This document shows, in pieces, positions 22,501-34,440 of a stretch of DNA of 64,000 nucleotides (position 1 is the first letter of the stretch; the number at the start of each line of letters is the position of its first letter). The stretch comes from Channallabes apus (taxonomy: Eukaryota; Chordata; Actinopteri; Siluriformes; Clariidae), in contig CM060107.1 of NCBI GenBank assembly GCA_030522415.1, forward strand, positions 54,882,104-54,946,103, given 5' to 3'. Under the pieces are notes generated by a model. It saw only the letters and a list, made by a program, of their open reading frames with translations, did no database searches and had not been told where the DNA came from. Both the position numbers and the translations under genes were made by a program.

Positions 22501-23233
22501 AGGTGAGTAGCATTAGTTACTATTTTTAACTACTACCTGAGGTGAGTAGCATTAATGTATATTTTTAACTGCTGCCTGAGGTGAGTAGCATTAGTGTATA
22601 TTTTAACTGCTGCCTGAGGTGAGTAGCATAAGTGTATATTTTTAACTGCTGCCTGAGGTGAGTAGCATTAGTTACTATTTTTAACTACTACCTGAGGTGA
22701 GTAGCATTAATGTATATTTTTAACTGCTGCCTGAGGTGAGTAGCATTAGTGTATATTTTTAACTGCTGTCTGAGGTGAGTAGCATTAGTGTATATTTTTA
22801 ACTACTACCTGAGGTGAGTAGCATTAGTGTATATTTTTAACTGCTGTCTGAGGTGAGTAGCATTAGTGTATATTTTTAACTGCTGTCTGAGGTGAGTATC
22901 ATAAGTGTATATTTTTAACTGCTGCCTGAGGTGAGTAGCATTAGTGTATATTTTTAACTGCTGTCTGAGGTGAGTAGCATTAGTGTATATTTTAGCTGCT
23001 GCCTGAGGTGAGTAGCATTAGTGTATATTTTTAACTGCTGTCTGAGGTGAGTAGCATTAGTGTATATTTTTAACTGCTGTCTGAGGTGAGTATCATAAGT
23101 GTATATTTTTAACTGCTGCCTGAGATGAGTAGCATTAGTGTGTATTTTTAGCTGCTGCCTGAGGTGAGTAGAATTGGTTCATATTATTAGCTGCTGCCTG
23201 AGGTGAATTGAATTAGTTAATAATTTTAGCTGC
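19541..23233 (+). repeat. 39-bp minisatellite, about 95 copies
   Basis: The unit is ctgaggtgagtagcattag followed by tgtatatttttaactgctgc, with 37-39 bp variants. The main subtypes are a gtgtatattttt form and a ttactattttt form, the latter often followed by ctactac instead of ctgctgc. Nearly every unit keeps GAGGTGAGT, which matches the U1 snRNA donor consensus. The array spans about 3.7 kb without interruption and has no coding frame. Confidence 0.95.
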
Positions 23234-23234
23234 T

Positions 23235-23800
23235 ACTACACTGTTTCATGCGGCTCGATTGGGACTGCTATGGAATGAATTTTGGTAGGGATTCATTGCA
23301 CGTTTTTCCCAAAATTCCCATAAAACTAATTCTTCAAAATTTGTCTGGGTTTCTTATTCTACTTATTATTAAGCGTGCCTATGCAGTATGCATAGGCATA
23401 CTTGTTATTATTCGACAAAAAAATTTGGACCGACCCACACCTCACAGCTTTGAGACAACCCCAAGGTGTCTTATACCGTTTCGTGCGGCTCAATCAGGAC
23501 TGCCAGTCTCTCAATTTTGGTAGGGATTCGTCGCACTGCTTTCCCCAAATTCCCAAAAAAACTAATTTTCAAAATTCGTCTGTATTTATTATTCTTAATA
23601 ATAATAATAAGTAGAAGATAAAGACGTCTGTCTATGCAATTGCCTAGGCATACTTATTATTCTTCGACAAAAAAGTTTGGACCGTTCCACGCCCGACAGC
23701 TTTGAGACAACCCCCACGTATGTGACACCGTTTCGTGCGGCTCGTTCGGGACTGCCATGCTATGAATTTTGGTAAATATTCGTTTCACGGTTAATTCATA
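23235..23800 (+). repeat. Interspersed repeat copies 2-4 flanking the minisatellite
   Basis: Three pieces of the same family as 18778-19000 lie head to tail. The last two are separated by a short spacer ending in ggcatactt(g/a)ttatt(a/c)ttcgac. Together with copy 1 they bracket the minisatellite, as though the array expanded inside one of them. Confidence 0.6.
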
Positions 23801-24177
23801 TTTCACAAATTTATATGAGCGTTGTTTAAAATTTTTTTTAATTTACCAGACTTGATGAATATGCTAATTCTATGACTAATCTATGCAATTTGTTTCCCAT
23901 TGGTACAAGATTGGTATAATTGTTAAGTAGACTAGTTCTTAAACCTCAAGGGAAAAATGTGTTTTATTTAAAATGTCTTCAGAGCTTACTATTTACAGTG
24001 CTATTTGAAATGGAAATGGCAGCTGGCATCAAAAGCAAAACAGTATATATTTTAGCTTCAGATTTTTTCTCATATTGGTTGTAGGGAATATTTAATTTCT
24101 AGTGTATATCATGATTTGTGTGCATGAGAAAAGAGTGTTTTCTTTCTTTCAGCAAAACCATTCCTTAGTATATTCTA
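23801..24177. other. AT-rich sequence, no gene seen
   Basis: No exon-like, repeat or RNA signals noted. Confidence 0.5.
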
Positions 24178-24498
24178 TGTTCAGGTCATGAAACCTTTGA
24201 AGGCCCCTAACTAAGAACAACTCCCAAGCTCTTGTTTTTCTCCATGTTATCTTTTAAAAACATTCCGGACCAGATGTAACCGCTTCTGCACCCTCCTTTT
24301 GGTGCTTCGTGTGTGTGTGTTTGTGTGTGGTTGTGCATATATATACTTCTGTCTTCCACAATAAACTTTGAACGTCTCACTGAGCACTGACTTGTGTGAT
24401 TCACTGAGGGGTTCCCTGAGCTCAGGCGGGACAGCAGAATACAGGCGGAGCACTGAGTAGACCAAAGGGGGGTCTACCAAAAAACCAGAAATCCTTAC
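24178..24498 (+). mobile_element. Possible solo LTR
   Basis: The block starts tgttcaggtc, holds a TATA-like gcatatatata, an aataaa polyadenylation signal near 24360 and a GC-richer U5-like end finishing in ccttaca. This TG...CA layout and length suit a retroviral-type solo LTR. The five bases on each side do not match as a TSD, and no internal region is nearby, so the call is tentative. Confidence 0.35.
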
Positions 24499-25260
24499 AT
24501 TGGTTGAAAAAAAAAAAACCCAGATCAACTTCGTTTTTAAATTTAATTTTTTTATTATTATATATTTATGTCTTTTTGATGTTGGTTTTCCCAAAGATGT
24601 ATTGTGTTCAGGTGATGAATATGTTTTTATTTCAATGATTCTCCTTTTTTTTTCTCCTACAGTGTCCTGGAATTCCAAAACGGAATTTGCCTCCAACCAC
24701 AAGGTTTTGACGGACAGAGCAAACAAGGAGAACAGGAACTGAGAGGATTGGCATGAGGTCAGAGACAGAGGGGTTTTAGAGAAGAAAAATAATTTGATGG
24801 TAAGTTTTGTGTATTTTTCTTGCTGTCTAGATTACTAACATGCTTAGCTCATCATCACTGTTAATCGTAGTTTTACATTGCCATATCAATAATTGGCATT
24901 AAACTTTATATTTAGTCCTATTACTTATGAATGGGACAAAGTGCCATGCCCAACATGGAGAATAAACCCCGCCTTCTAATTGAAAGAGATAGTGGTTGAT
25001 TAATAAAACCATCGCGTCACTGCAGCAGATGTTAGAGGCTCCGGTTCCTATAGAAACACGCAGAGTTCGCACATTCGCGTTCATGACTGTGCATGCACAT
25101 TGGCTGCTCTAGCATCAAAAAAAGTATTTTTGATGGTATGTGAACATAAACAATCTTTATGAAACTGTTGTCAGATTTCATTGGTCTTTTCAAATATGAA
25201 ATTTAATTGTAAGCTTACTGAACACTTTTAAAGAAGTTGATGTTTTCCCATTCAAAAATG
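24499..25260. other. Unassigned sequence
   Basis: An acceptor-like tttctcctacag ends near 24661, and ordinary short open frames follow on both strands. Nothing shows conserved domain composition, so no exon is claimed. Confidence 0.4.
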
Positions 25261-25261
25261 C

Positions 25262-25640
25262 AACCATGGGGGGGCGCAATCCAGTGTCTTCTTGTGCCAG
25301 TCCCAAGTCTGGATAAATGCAGAGGGTTGTGTCAGGAAGGGCATCCGACGTAAAACATTTCCCAAATCAATGATGCGAATCAGAAATATAATTTCCATAC
25401 CGGATCGGTCGTGGCCTGGGTTAACAACGACTGCCACTGGTGCTGTTGACTTACAGGGTGCCGGTGGAAATTGGGCTACTGTTGGTCGAAGAAGGAGAGG
25501 AGGAAGGCGTGTTCGAAATATGCAGTGAGAGAGGACATGAAGTTAGTTGGTGTGAGAGAAGATAATGCAGAGGATAGGGTTAGATGGAGGCAGATGATTC
25601 GCTGTGGCAACCCCTGAAGGGAACAGCCGAAAGACAAAGA
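25262..25640 (+). mobile_element. RTE-type LINE 3' end remnant
   Basis: The segment contains gtcaggaagggcatccgac, then a short coding remnant reading VREDNAEDRVRWRQMI, and ends with ctgtggcaacccctgaaggg and agccgaaagacaaag. This last motif is a common 3' tail of RTE-type LINEs in fish. Only the very end of ORF2 and the 3' UTR are present. Confidence 0.55.
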
Positions 25641-26147
25641 AAGAATGTTTTCCCATTCAAAGAGATAGGAGCTGCACTTGCATGCTTGAGAGGCATTTCA
25701 AAGATGGTGGCCGAGTGAACTGACTTGTCTTAAGGGGACTTTGTATTAAAGGTGATCTAGGTCTGGGCAGTATGACGGTATATACAGTGGTGTGGAAAAC
25801 TATTTGCCCCCTTCCTGATTTCTTATTCTTTTGCATGTTTGTCACACTTAAATGTTTCTGCTCATCAAAAATTAACATAATTGAACACAAAATGCAGTTT
25901 TTAAATGAAGGTTTACATTATTAAGGGAGAAAAAAACAACTCCAAATCTACATGGCCCTGTGTGAAAAAGTGATTGCCCCCCTTGTTAAAAAAAATAACT
26001 TAACTGTGGTTTATCACACCTGAGTTCAATTTCTGTAGTCACCCCCAGGCCTGATTACTGCCACACCTGTGTCAATCAAGAAATCACTTAAATAGGAGCT
26101 ACCTGACACAGAGAAGTAGACCAAAAGCACCTCAAAAGCTAGACATC

Positions 26148-27169
26148 ATGCCAAGATCCAAAGAAATTCAGGAACAAATGAGAACTAAAGTAATTGACAT
26201 CTATCAGTCTGGTAAAGGTTATAAAGCCATTTCTAAAGCTTTAGGACTCCAGCGAACCACAGTGAGAGCCATTATCCACAAATGGCAAAAACATGGGACA
26301 GTGGTGAACCTTCCCAGGAGTGGCCGGCCGACCAAAATTACGCCAAGAGCCCAGAGACAACTCATCCGAGAGGCCACAAAAGACCCCAGGACAACATCTA
26401 AAGAACTGCAGGCCTCACTTGCCTCAATTAAGGTCAGTGTTCACGACTCCACCATAAGAAAGAGACTGGGCAAAAACGGCCTGCATGGCAGATTTCCAAG
26501 GCACAAACCACTTTTAAGCAAAAAGAACATTAAGGCTCGTCAATTTTGCTAAAAAACATCTCAATGATTGCCAAGACTTCTGGGAAAATACCTTGTGGAC
26601 CGACGAGACAAAAGTTTAACTTTTTGGAAGGTGCGTGTCCCGTTACATCTGGCATAAAAGTAACACAGCATTTCAGAAAAATAACATCATACCAACAGTA
26701 AAATATGGTGGTGGTAGTGTGATGGTCTGGGGTTGTTTTGCTGCTTCAGGACCTGGAAGGCTTGCTGTGATAGATGGAACCATGAATTCTACTGTCTACC
26801 AAAAAAATCCTGAAGGAGAATGTCCGGCCATCTGTTCGTCAACTCAAGCTGAAGCGATCTTGGGTGCTGCAGCAGGACAATGACCCAAAACACACCAGCA
26901 AATCCACCTCTGAATGGCTGAAGAAAAACAAAATGAATACTTTGGAGTGGCCTAGTCAAAGTCCTGACCTGAATCCTATTGAGATGTTGTGGCATGACCT
27001 TAAAAAGGCGGTTCATGCTAGAAAACCCTCAAATAAAGCTGAATTACAACAATTCTGCAAAGATGAGTGGGCCAAAATTCCTCCAGAGCGCTGTAAAAGA
27101 CTCGTTGCAAGTTATCGCAAACGCTTGATTGCAGTTATTGCTGCTAAGGGTGGCCCAACCAGTTATTAG
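26148..27169 (+). pseudogene. Tc1 transposase, broken
   Basis: Residues 1-134 from the ATG at 26148 hold the paired-like helix-turn-helix DNA-binding region (GYKAISKALGLQRTTVRAII, GRPTKITPRAQRQL). A frameshift near 26550 ends that frame. Downstream, other frames keep the catalytic blocks: WTDET near 26598 (first Asp), QQDNDPKHTS near 26876 (second Asp) and SPDLNPIE near 26970 (Glu), with further frame breaks at about 26620 and 26800. It cut and pasted its own element at TA sites. The interruptions make it inactive. Confidence 0.9.
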
Positions 27170-27263
27170 GTTCAGGGGGCAATTACTTTTTCACACAGGG
27201 CCATGTAGGGTTGGATTTTTTTTCTCCCTAAATAATAAAACCCCTCATTTAAAAACTGCATTT

Positions 27264-27585
27264 TGTAAGGGTTAACCCCTAGAGGGCGCCAAACGCCCAG
27301 TTTTGTTTGAGTTTTGTTGGCTTTTATTCAGTTCCCAGTTTGCACCTCAGTCAGGTGACGTAGAACCTCACCTGAACCGAGGGAAGATAGTTATGTTTAA
27401 TTATGTTTGTGAGTATAAATAGCCTGACTGGATCCCAGTCAGGCGGCGATCTTTAGTTCATATGCTTAAGTTTGTGTTGGGTTAATTTATGTTCTTTTGT
27501 TGTTTAAATAAAAGACTTCATTTAAACCGCCAACTCGAATCCTCTGCATTCATGCCACGCGCACACACCCGACACATTCGTGACA
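27264..27585 (+). repeat. Solo LTR related to the 15966-18275 element
   Basis: The 322-bp block begins tgtaagggttaacccctag and ends cgtgaca, flanked by the 5-bp TSD cattt at 27259-27263 and 27586-27590. It shares the CTCF-like motif, the E-box palindrome, tataaata, the gcctgactg stem and aataaa with the young LTRs but differs in length and many bases, so it is an older or different subfamily. It arose by LTR-LTR recombination within the Tc1 copy. Confidence 0.9.
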
Positions 27586-27719
27586 CATTTTGTGTTTACT
27601 TGTGTTATCTTTGACTAATAGTTAAATGTTTTAGATGATCAGAAACGTTTTGTGTGACAAACATGCAAAAGAATAAGAAATCAGGAGGGGGAGCAAATAG
27701 TTTTTCACACTACTGTATC

Positions 27720-29453
27720 GTTACCGTGGAACATAGTTTTATTAATTCTATTCCAAGAAATGTAAATAAGTGGGCATGGTTAACTCCCAAGCAGCACGTG
27801 CGATAATGTCAGAACAAAGGTACAACAGTCAACCGCGATAGCAGTGCAGAACACAGACAGTTTAGAGAAGCACACAGGCTCACGACAGCGGAAGCATTAT
27901 GAATTATGCTTATTTGACTACAAAGGTTTAAATATCAACGTCGTAACAAATAGAAATACCTTAAATACTGTGTAGCTATTGACATCTTTCCGCCTTGTAT
28001 GTGTACAGTTTATTTTTTTTAAACAGAATCTTATTAATTTGTCGATACACATATGGTTGAAAAACCTACAGTACCTTCAAAGCTATAGTACTGTTAAAAG
28101 TTTTGGGCTGTTGTAAAAAATATCCTGTAAAATGAGGATGCTGTCAAAAATAATGTCAAATAGATTTTCTTTATCAATTAACTTCTATAAACTAAATTTT
28201 ATTTAAAATTAAGGTTTAGTGGAATGGCGTTGTGAAAGATGCTGAAGCTGACGTGCCACTGGTCTTTTATATTAATGTTGTTCGGAAGCCTGTGCAACGA
28301 TGTAGTTTCGACATCTACATGTATCGACTGAACAGCGTTTTTTCGACTTGTTTTCATGTTATTGTTGTTCAGCAATGGCATGGACGTGATGTTTTGTTAA
28401 AAGAAGGGTGGGATGGTCGTTGATGGTGACTGAAAGCGGTGACTGAGTAGATTGGACGTCATAGCAGCTCGTGAAAAGGCAGAGCTACTTTATGCAGGCT
28501 GTGTGCATTCTACTGTGGATTGACTGTTTTGAAACTTAGATGGTAGTTACATAGCCCCTAGACCTCAGTTACCATGAAAAAAGCCATGAAATTTCAGTTT
28601 TGACCATATGGGACCTTAAACAAGGACGTCATCCTTTTTTAATTATTGTTTGTTCTGGGAGGAATTATAGACCACAATGTCAGCATGATCTTGCGTTGTT
28701 TCCTTATCACTTCTTGTGTGCGTTTGGCTGTAGCTTGTACACCAGACAGAGTTGTTGGCGATTCTTCCTATTGTAAAGTCATGCAGTGTGTAATCTCCTG
28801 TCGCCAATTCATTGTGCAGTGTGAACACAGCAGCAACTAAATGCTACCACAGATAGTACAGTGTGAAAACAATGGTGATCCGATGACTTTGAAAATCATG
28901 CAGTGTGAGTTTGGAGAGGAGAAGGTGAAAAGCAATACAAAACAAATGTACAGTTTATGTTGTCATTCCTTTGCTCTCAAACTAAATGCAATGTAATAAT
29001 AGGCCTTATTTAATAATAACATTAACAGTGCAGCATGCATCTATCTCTGGGTCAAAAGCTTATAATAAAATCACCAAAATAAGCCTTCATGTTAAGAATA
29101 AATACGCAAACAGTACGGTATCTGAGCGTACAGTACGCATTGGAAATTCGTGGGTACAGTTTGTTAATCCGTGGCCACGATTTGTTAAACTGAGGGAACA
29201 GTTTAAGTATTTGTGAATGCGGTTTATAAACTAAGGGGACAAATTGCAATACCGTCGCCACGGATTGAGATTTATATTTTTTTTGACCTACAGGTTTTTT
29301 TTTTTTTTTGCACATAATATAACAGACTACATTGTTACATTAAGTATATTTGTTTTCATAGCATTGAATATGTACATTGTTGAACAACATTTGCAGATTG
29401 TGAAATAACACATATATAAAAAAAAATGTCAAATGTGTGCATTGTATCTATGG
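27720..29453. other. Spacer between duplicons, no gene seen
   Basis: Open frames are short and not domain-like. The flank of the Tc1 insertion (tatgacggtata / tatcgttaccgtgg) looks like an older repeat that served as target. Nothing else is supported. Confidence 0.5.
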
Positions 29454-29617
29454 AAGATTGTAGGAAATTTCAAAACATATGTTGTGTATCTGTACCTTTG
29501 TAAAAGTCACATTTCCAAAAATTTAGGACCCACCTTCTGTCATTCATAAACAACTACCACTCCAAGTTTTTAGAGCATTGTACAGTTCTAACTTTTTGTT
29601 TGTTTTTCGTTCTTTAG

Positions 29618-29810
29618 ATGCTCTACAACAACAACAGCTGAAAGCTGAAAAAAGGAGGCCTCAGAGTTTGTCTTTGCTTCAACAGTTCAGAAATGGCTTC
29701 GTTATGACCCAGAACGGCTGGGTGGAATTGCTCGTGGTGGAAAGCCATACGTTCAGACTTATGTCTTATTATCTGTTTTGCTGAGTAAATACATTTCAAC
29801 TTACGAATAA
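29618..29810 (+). pseudogene. Unidentified terminal pseudo-exon, copy B
   Basis: Counterpart of 165-356 after a ttctttag acceptor-like site. Here the frame of the QKWLRYDPERLGGIARGGKP segment meets a TGA shortly upstream. A single-base loss in the A-run (gaaaaaagg against gaaaagaagg) breaks the frame at a different place from copy A. Function unknown. Confidence 0.4.
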
Positions 29811-30995
29811 TGTTTCAGTCATCTGTTGTGTTTCTGTCTTGGTTGTTTCTATTTACATTTGACTGAATTTTGCTGAGGCAGGTTGCAATTTTTATATGTT
29901 GTTATGGTCTCTTCTCTTGGCAGTTAGATTCTGTTTTATAAATTCAGAATAAACAATCTCTTCTAATAGTTAAATCATTTTGTCATCCAGTTTATAATAA
30001 TTTGTATGTAAGTTGTAGTGTGTTTTATTATATAGTTGTTTTATTCTAATTGTGAGATTACTTCCTGTTTAATTGGGTATGGAGCACAAATAAATAAATA
30101 CGTTTACTGACTTTTTGTTTAAAAAAAAAAAAAGCTTTTCAGCCCTACATGGTCTCTGATTTAAAGAAATAAATCAAAACGGACATGATTTACTGTCATA
30201 GAATCTTGCTGTACATAAAGCAAGACTAAACTATAATTGCTTCAATGTTGACTCAATGTAAAGTAAGTGATTTAATTTAAGTTAAACAAATATTGATTTT
30301 ATGCCCATCTTGATCTATTTTTCATCATTGAAATAACATTATTTCAAGGTGCAAACCTGATGAAAAATCAATGCTAAATTTCAACATTGATTGAATGACA
30401 AGTTGGTTGATGCTTTAATGTTGATTCAATGATGATTCACTGTTGTTCTGCTATCTGGGGTACATTTAGCTTCTGAGCACATTATAAAATAATACAACAA
30501 AATTTAAATCCAAATTATACATAGGTATAAATTTATTCTCAACAATCATCAGATTTTAACTCTGCCTGGTTTTCCCCTATAAAAAGCCAAACAACTCACC
30601 AGAGTTCACAGAAATGCATTTTTTTTTCTCTTTTAATCTGAACTCCTCTTGAAACAATGCAAAAAAAAAAAAAAAACTTCTAACAAAAAGCCTCTTATTT
30701 TGCAGAGCTAAGCACCATGTGCACTTCTTTTTCTTCTTCACTTACCCCTGTCAGAAAATCAGTATAGCGGCCTCCACTGTGCAATCATGGTACTGCACCA
30801 ACCCTTAAAGGCACAGTGTAAAACTTAAGGGGGTTACACGCGCACAACCTCTCGAGGGTGAGGCTTTCTCTGAAAAACCTTTTATTTCGGGTAAAGTGGC
30901 AACTTTACCCCAAATAAAGAGTAAGAGGCTAAGAGCCTCTGTTTTACTGAATAATCCTCAAATTTTCATGAATATGTAAGACCTATGTAACACCG

Positions 30996-31026
<31 letters not shown>

Positions 31027-31255
31027 CAGACCAAATGTCATCAGCACGTCCCTTCCCTAAACAGCGCAGCAATGAGTATTTACAGTACATCTGAACAGAG
31101 TCGTTTATATAAATCATTGATCAATAGCTCATGATACACACACTTAATTTATTCATACAGATGTACCTGTTTTACATGGAACTTTACAGGCTTGTCACTG
31201 AACGTATAACAGTGTCAGCTGGCACACCTAAAATAGGTGCAGGATATTATTTATA

Positions 31256-31493
31256 TTCAATTCAATTCAATTTTATTTATATAGCGCTTTTAACAATGGT
31301 CATTGTCTCAAAGCAGCTTCACAAAAATTAAAGAAATTTAACAAAAAAAAAAAAGATTATATATATAGAATAATTATATATAAAATAATAAATAAATAAA
31401 TAAAATTATAATAGAAAATAAATAAATAAAAACAAATAATAATAATAATTATAGAAAAGAAAATCATTGGAAGTGTGGATGTGTGAGAAAAAT
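31256..31493 (-). mobile_element. 5'-truncated L2 tail
   Basis: It contains the ttttatttatatagcgcttt tail and a following tgtgagaaaaatg segment identical in kind to the 3' end of the L2 at 6816. Copy A reads ttatttatagtctaaat across the site without it, so insertion followed the duplication. Only a few hundred bases of 3' UTR are present. Confidence 0.8.
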
Positions 31494-31549
31494 GTTATAG
31501 TCTAAATATAAATGCTTTTATAAACATGGGCTATTGTTGTTTACTTACA

Positions 31550-31925
31550 TTCATTCATTCATTTTCTATACCGCTTTATCCTTCTATTCAGGGTCGCGGG
31601 GGACCTGGAGCCTATCCCAGGAGACTTCGGGCACTAGGCGGGGTACACCCTGGACAGGGTGCCAATCCATCGCAGGGCACACACACATACACACACTCAC
31701 ACACCCAATCACACACTACGGGCAATTTAGGAACGCCAATTAGCCTAACCTGCATATCTTTGGACTGTGGGAGGAAACCGGAGTACCCGGAGGAAACCCA
31801 CCAAGCACGGGGAGAACATGCAAACTCCATGCACACAGAGACGGGAATCGAGCCTGGCCGGGGAATCGAACCCAGACCCTGGAGGTGCAAGGCGACAGTG
31901 CTAACCACTACACCACCGTGCCGCC
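31550..31925 (-). repeat. tRNA-derived SINE (Mermaid-like), copy 1
   Basis: On the minus strand it starts ggcggcacggtggtgtagtg, followed by gttagcactg (A-box region) and a B box ggttcgattcc, and ends in an att-rich tail. A 12-bp TSD tgtttacttaca lies at 31538-31549 and 31926-31937, and copy A (1889-1900) shows the empty site. Further copies are at 40317-40676 and, partial, at 58203-58300. The Mermaid name is from recollection of the fish SINE, not a database match. Confidence 0.85.
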
Positions 31926-32187
31926 TGTTTACTTACAATTTTTGTTAAATTAATTTAAATGAGGTTTGGGTTCGGGATGTTGAGCATCGTGATCCTCCTC
32001 TTTCATTTCTACTGCACGCATAAAGTAAGAATCCTTATTGAAAATTCAGTAAAATAATGAGGTTTAATTCCTCTCTACTGAGCATGACTGTTGATATGTA
32101 GAACACCTTCTTTGCTAGTATGAACTGTCCCACACTGAATTAGGACATCATCTCTCTTTTCACCTGCACTCACAATTAAATAGGGGT

Positions 32188-32366
32188 CAGGGGTAGCTCA
32201 GTGGGTAAGGCATTGGACTACTGTTTGGAAGATCCCAGGTTCAAACCCCACAACCACCAAGTTGCCACTGTTGGGTCCTTGACCCTCAACTGCTCAGATG
32301 TATAATGAGATAAAAATGTAAGTCGCTCTGGATATGAACATCTGCCAAATGCCTAAATGTAAATGA
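32188..32366 (+). repeat. tRNA-derived SINE, duplicon B copy
   Basis: Same element and position as 2147-2323, with a better A box (tagctcagtggg) and B box ggttcaaacccc. Sharing of the site in both duplicons shows it inserted before the duplication. Confidence 0.75.
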
Positions 32367-32761
32367 TACTGTGACTTTGTGTGTGCCTACAGAATTGACT
32401 GTGTTTATTGTTGAGTACAAAGAGGTTCTTAACAGTTGCACAAGTAAACAGTGTGTTAAATATGTAGCCCGTCTACTCTCAATATATGTAGAATGGGGCC
32501 ATAAGTCCTTTTAGTCTAACTTACTTTTAAGATTATTTTATTTTTTTATATCATTTGGGTCACTATAACAATATATACCTCGTATGCTGAATAACAATAC
32601 TATAAGTGCAGAATAAAACAACTATGTGCACTTACACTTCAAAGTCACAACAGTATTTGCTATCCATAAACAATAATAAACAATCACTAAGCTTGCTTAG
32701 AAAAATATTATATATAAGTTTAATTAAACAATAAAACAAATTAAACAAATATTAAAGTTTT

Positions 32762-34215
32762 ATATGAAATAACACAATTGGCTTTTCTTTTTTACTTAGA
32801 TTAATGTCCAAATAAATTATCAAAATAACTTGAAACAAAAAACGTTGCAGGTCTGATTCGGTGCTTGGGGTCGGTGAGACCAAAAACTCAACGGTCGTTT
32901 CACTGCAAAGAGCAACAAACCAAAAGTAACCGGACGGGACCTTATTGCCTGTTAGAGATTATCCACCGAATCCTGCTTGTCCTGTGGTTTCTGTACACAT
33001 GCCGAGTAGCAGCTGTTGATCACATACACAAAGATATCCTGTATTTACAGATTATCAACGGTCCGCCGAAACACGTGTATCTGGGTTAAACTAACTCACT
33101 CAGTCTGTTCACGGTACTAAACTCCCCTCGCTGTGTTAACGAGCCGGTATCCAGAAAATATTAAACTCAAGGAAACTCTATCAGAACTTCTCAGTCTCTC
33201 AAGTCTGCATTTTATTCGATTATCTTCCCGACAGTCTAACACTTGCATGTAAACTGTTATAGTCACAACTTAAACGTGTTCACCTCGTAACTCCGTCATT
33301 AACACGCTTCTCCTCTCAGTTTCTTCTCTCCGTCTTTTTCTCGCTATTCTTCCGCTCCGAGCTTCAGGTTTAAACAATAAATGAATAAATAATAAAAGCC
33401 TACTTAATATAATACAATTTCTAGAAAATGTCTCCTCAAAAAGTAACAACTCTATAAAGGAAACAAAACTACAAATATACCTTGTAGATTTTTAAACATG
33501 TAACAGTTTTAACTTTGTATTCCATGAACTTGGCATTTTTTTAAAACACAACAGGCAATAACTGTTTTTTAACCATGTACTTGTAAGTCACTATGTAACC
33601 ATGTAAATCATCTATTTATTAATAACATATTTATGTTTTATATATTTATACACAGCCAAATATTTATACCTGGGCTACAAATAGATATTTCATGGAGTTT
33701 AGTACCATGTATATATATTTAGAATAAACATTCCAGAATAATTTTGAAGCTGTGAATTGATGAGTTAATATCTGTAATGTTGTCTCCACTTCACACAGCA
33801 CATCAATAAGCACAATGTCTTGTGGAATGATGGTACAGTACGTGTTGTTGAAGCTGATCATGTAAGGAAAGTGAGACTTAGTGCAGGACCAGCCTCTGTC
33901 ACTGCACTGATTAACATTATAATATAACTGCTTTAATTCTTCACCTGCTTAATTTACACTTCCACAGTTTTCTTACGATGTCGAGTTGAGGCTCATCAGG
34001 GAAATGCTGACTTTCAGAAGACTGGAAAGAGGCTGAAGTTGTCACGGTTACGCCAGGTCACGCGCACGCCTCGAGCCGAGCCACGATCCCACGTGACTCC
34101 GTTCCACACTCCAGTCCACTGCTTCCGTTTTCCCGCCTCATTCACCGGCTCGAGCTCACCTGTTCCTCATCTCCTTCATCACTCCGCTCCACATTAAACA
34201 CGCTGACTGTCTTGA
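32762..34215. other. Copy-B-specific 1.45-kb insertion, unassigned
   Basis: Copy A joins aaacaaatattaaagttt to gtcttgattgacaaac with only about 25 bp between (2700-2745). Copy B has 1.45 kb there. The insert starts with AT-rich sequence and ends GC-richer (cacgcctcgagccgagcc and onward). No transposon termini, TSD or coding domain could be identified. A short ORF at 32865-33089 has no supporting features. Confidence 0.5.
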
Positions 34216-34440
34216 TTGACAAACATGTAATGAGGGTGAAGTGTTTATAAAGATGATAAACTGGTTAACTGTGTTATTGTCGGCGAAGTTCATTAATGAA
34301 ACATTATGAAATAAAGTAATAACTTAGACGTGAATCCTGTTCTTGGTTTGAGTCGGTAAAACTTCATTTCCGCTGTAATTAACTCTTTATTGTGCAGCAG
34401 GTGTGTAAAGCTGAGCTCCTCGAGCGCTGATGCAGGGCTG

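Larger units (their letters stand above)
25785..27715 (+). mobile_element. Tc1-like DNA transposon, split by a solo LTR
   Basis: The ends are cagtggtgtggaaaactat and its near-perfect inverse at 27697-27715, each next to TA. The inverted repeats run about 200 bp and contain a second internal match (tggccctgtgtgaaaaagt / ctttttcacacagggcca), giving the IR/DR layout of many fish Tc1 elements. The transposase gene lies between them, and a 322-bp solo LTR plus its 5-bp duplication sits in the right inverted repeat. It is non-autonomous now because the transposase is broken. Confidence 0.9.

Noticed and set aside
19541..23233. CRISPR-like regular repeat array
   Set aside because: Units are contiguous without unique spacers, vary internally, and the genome is a vertebrate. 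It is a minisatellite.
24178..24498. Endogenous retrovirus
   Set aside because: Only an LTR-like shape is visible. No TSD, no internal genes and no primer-binding site, so it is listed only as a tentative solo LTR.
31526..31948. 140-codon ORF
   Set aside because: It runs through a tRNA-derived SINE in antisense. The same frame appears in other copies of the SINE.
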